A DNA stretch of 64,000 nucleotides from NCBI GenBank assembly GCA_025054775.1, contig JANWZA010000058.1:1-64000 (forward strand), in the 5' to 3' direction. Below are positions 61,910 through 64,000 of the stretch, one piece after another. The translations under genes were made by a program, and so were the position numbers. Under the pieces are notes generated by a model that saw only the letters and a list, made by a program, of their open reading frames with translations, had not been told where the DNA came from and searched no databases. The stretch is from Microscillaceae bacterium. Lineage in GTDB: Bacteria > Bacteroidota > Bacteroidia > Cytophagales > Microscillaceae. Numbering within the stretch: the stretch's first letter is position 1; the number at the start of each line of letters is the position of its first letter.

Positions 61910-63472
61910 ATGAAAATGAAAAGAAATTTCTTAGCTTTTTTACTATTGTCAGGAATACTATGGGTATCTTCCTGCCAACAAATGTTTGAGGTAACACCAC
62001 GTAACCAACTTGCAAGGAAATTTATCTTGAATGATATTACTACTACGCAAGGTATTCTCAACTCTTGTTATGCCCGTTTAAGAGATTTGAACTACTATGG
62101 GCGCTCGCTGATACTGCTCCCCGAGCTTCTAGCCGATAATTGTACGCTGGCTAATCCTGCTGCACGGAGTGGGCGTGGATTGAACGAAGCTCAAAACCTT
62201 CCTGGGGCACATATGGTGCATTGGCAGGTGTGTTATTTTAATATCAATTCTTGTAATTTAATATTAGATAACGTAGATAATATCCCTAATACTACAGCGG
62301 CAATACCCTTGCAAAAAAATGCTATCAAGGCACAAGCCCATTTTTTAAGAGCATTAGCATATTTTGACTTGATTCGTACCTATGCTTACAACCCTAACTA
62401 CGTGCAAAACGGTTTTGATTTAGGAGTGCCTATTGTTCTTAAAGGAGTAGATGATTATACAGCCATTCCCAAACCTGCACGTGCTAAAATTGTAGATGTC
62501 TATAAGCAGATTGAAAAGGATTTACAAGATGCTATTAACTTCGCTATCCTCACTGGTACTCCCGATGCAGCTTTTGGTGGTGCAGCAAACGCAAGATTTG
62601 TGGGTACCCGAACAGCGGCGCACGCACTACTGGCACGTGTTTATTTGTACTGGTCAGGTGCCTTGCCCTCTAATACCGCTTTGTTGGAGGCCGCCCGAGA
62701 TAATGCAATTATCGCAATAAACAATGCAGGACTTCTTGGAGCAAACATGACCAATGCAGCAGGACACGTAAGTGCTTGGACAGTCAGACCAATCGCTGGA
62801 CCGCACCAAGAGTCTCTTTTTGAGGTAAATATCAATTCGCTCGCCGAAGCTAATGCAGCTGGTATCAATTCAGATGGCTCTTTACAAGGATGGTATAATC
62901 GCCACCTGCTCCCTAGTGGTGCTACTGTTGGCTGGGGAGATGTTATTGCTTCCCCTGATTTAGTGAACTTCTTAACTGCTAATTTAACAGATGTGAGGCA
63001 CAATGATGCCCTCTTAGCACCCACACAGGCTGGTGCAAGGGTAGGCGAACCAGCCACCACGCGTGAAACACGTAAGTATTCAGTTCCTGTGCCTCCTACT
63101 GCGGCACGTCCTTTTGGACTTATCAATATTCCAATCATAAGACTTGCAGAGATGCACTTAATTTTAGCAGAAGCAAGGGCTTTATTAGGTGATGGTGTTA
63201 ATGCAAGTACTTCACTTAATACAGTGCGTACCAACAGAGGACTTGCAGCATCTACCTCGTCAGGACCAGCTCTTTTACAAGAGATTTATGACGAAAGAAG
63301 ACGCGAGTTTGCTTTTGAAGGACACCGCTGGTTTGACTTTACTCGCCGAGGACTGGGGGTAAGAAAACCAGACGGCTCAATAATTCCTTTCTCTGATTTT
63401 AGAATTTTACCACCTATTCCTTTGGTAGATATACAGTCTAATAAAAATTTAGTGCAAAACCCTGGATATTAA
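61910..63472 (+). CDS. susD: SusD/RagB-family nutrient-binding outer-membrane lipoprotein
   Basis: 520 residues with lipobox VSSC, lipidated Cys22. N-terminal SusD part (QQMFEVTPRNQLARKFILND, ILNSCYARLRDLNYYGRSL) with TPR-like helices (AQAHFLRALAYFDLIRTYAY) and C-terminal RagB-type block (RLAEMHLILAEARALLGDG, LLQEIYDERRREFAFEGHRWFDFTRRG). It forms the hinged lid over SusC and captures substrate. Translational linkage with susC is likely from the 16-bp gap. Confidence 0.96.
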   Translation: MKMKRNFLAFLLLSGILWVSSCQQMFEVTPRNQLARKFILNDITTTQGILNSCYARLRDLNYYGRSLILLPELLADNCTLANPAARSGRGLNEAQNLPGAHMVHWQVCYFNINSCNLILDNVDNIPNTTAAIPLQKNAIKAQAHFLRALAYFDLIRTYAYNPNYVQNGFDLGVPIVLKGVDDYTAIPKPARAKIVDVYKQIEKDLQDAINFAILTGTPDAAFGGAANARFVGTRTAAHALLARVYLYWSGALPSNTALLEAARDNAIIAINNAGLLGANMTNAAGHVSAWTVRPIAGPHQESLFEVNINSLAEANAAGINSDGSLQGWYNRHLLPSGATVGWGDVIASPDLVNFLTANLTDVRHNDALLAPTQAGARVGEPATTRETRKYSVPVPPTAARPFGLINIPIIRLAEMHLILAEARALLGDGVNASTSLNTVRTNRGLAASTSSGPALLQEIYDERRREFAFEGHRWFDFTRRGLGVRKPDGSIIPFSDFRILPPIPLVDIQSNKNLVQNPGY

Positions 63473-63483
63473 AGATAATAAAA

Positions 63484-64000
63484 ATGAAAAAAATAATAAA
63501 CACTTCAATAATTGTGATAGCCTTATTTGTCATATGGGCTTGCAAAAAAGAACGTTTGGTGTACAACGGTCCGCTTCAATTAGAGTTTAAGAACATTTAC
63601 CTAGAAATGCAAGCATCGTTAGGAGCGCCTACTGTTAGGAGTTTTGGTATTATTACCGAATTCAATACTACGCTCACAAGCTTGACCGTCTCAAGAGGAG
63701 GAGTAGCTAATATTTCTCCTTTTACAGGAACAAGTCAACCCGTATTGTTTGATAGCATTAGAGTACAACTCATCGGACCACACCAAGAGCAACCTATTAC
63801 GGTCAATTATACCGTAGAAACTGAAAGCACGGCACAAGCTGGCATACATTATAATTTTGTTGAGAGCATTCGGCATATTAACAGGAGAGCTAAAACTACA
63901 CTAGGAGCAGTTTTGGTGGGAAGTGTAATTGCAGGTGGGTCTACCGTAATACCTGCCAATTCAAGCCACGGATACATTTATTTGCAAATCCCTAATACAG
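63484..64000 (+). CDS. Lipoprotein of the SusCD locus, partial
   Basis: The first 172 codons of a gene cut by the window edge, starting 11 bp after susD. MKKIINTSIIVIALFVIWAC is a lipoprotein signal with Cys20. What follows (RLVYNGPLQLEFKNIYLEMQ, then predicted beta strands such as SIRVQLIGPHQEQPITVNYT) fits the surface lipoproteins, DUF4843/SusE-like, that often come third in these operons and add binding capacity. A confident family cannot be named from this part. Confidence 0.7.
   Translation, partial: MKKIINTSIIVIALFVIWACKKERLVYNGPLQLEFKNIYLEMQASLGAPTVRSFGIITEFNTTLTSLTVSRGGVANISPFTGTSQPVLFDSIRVQLIGPHQEQPITVNYTVETESTAQAGIHYNFVESIRHINRRAKTTLGAVLVGSVIAGGSTVIPANSSHGYIYLQIPNT

Overview
The window is AT-rich bacterial chromosome from a member of the Bacteroidota, most likely a free-living Cytophagales-type lineage; genus cannot be fixed by eye. 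Evidence: a SusC/SusD pair, a giant surface protein with a type IX secretion (type B) C-terminal domain, two PorE-like TPR/propeller/OmpA proteins, lysyl-free promoters of the Bacteroidetes type (a -7 element close to TAnnTTTGC, usually 20-60 bases before the start codon, and no clear Shine-Dalgarno), and a bifunctional DAHP synthase/chorismate mutase. Promoter entries below refer to that consensus, which is established knowledge for this phylum; I matched it by eye.

Layout. 1-4.4 kb: crotonase, argC, penicillin-acylase-like hydrolase. 4.4-5.2 kb: a dead IS1-family element abutting a ~100-bp repeat whose second, inverted copy lies at 50.4 kb. 5.3-10.7 kb: engB and a 1539-residue secreted repeat protein. 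10.7-12.4 kb: a candidate Y RNA directly upstream of a Ro60/TROVE protein gene, the best candidate for an unannotated RNA-protein system here. 12.4-21.9 kb: CNNM/CorC protein, glutaryl-CoA dehydrogenase, cupin, glycosyltransferase, anmK, class V aminotransferase, TPR protein, a very short SpeD, a ComEA-like protein. 22.3-25.5 kb: outer-membrane barrel and PorE-like protein. 25.5-26.4 kb: an unexplained long hairpin and a frameshifted CPA1-type Na+/H+ antiporter pseudogene. 26.4-30.3 kb: Ldh-type dehydrogenase, lspA, long acyl-CoA dehydrogenase with a palindromic operator-like site.

30.5-31.0 kb holds a non-coding array of 21 units of exactly 21 bp (two helical turns), without an indel, in front of a GC-richer methyltransferase. 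32-41 kb: DinB protein, putative aminopeptidase, DUF3078 protein, gmd, heptose kinase, dapD, thiolase, a small lysozyme-like protein and tRNA-Leu(CAA). 41-48 kb: OmpA lipoprotein, second PorE-like protein, DAHP synthase/chorismate mutase, groES and groEL separated by an unusual structured 282-bp gap. 48-56 kb: gcvT, DUF58 protein, folE, isochorismate synthase, cinA and a MltD-like LysM protein. 56-64 kb: a TonB-dependent receptor and a SusC/SusD/lipoprotein uptake locus running off the right edge.

Most genes are housekeeping or envelope functions. The non-coding parts carry most of the novelty: the Ro/Y RNA pair, the 21-bp array, the inverted dispersed repeat, the groES-groEL spacer, and several operator-like palindromes. 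Many gene starts were moved to an internal ATG when the longest frame began at an implausible TTG.
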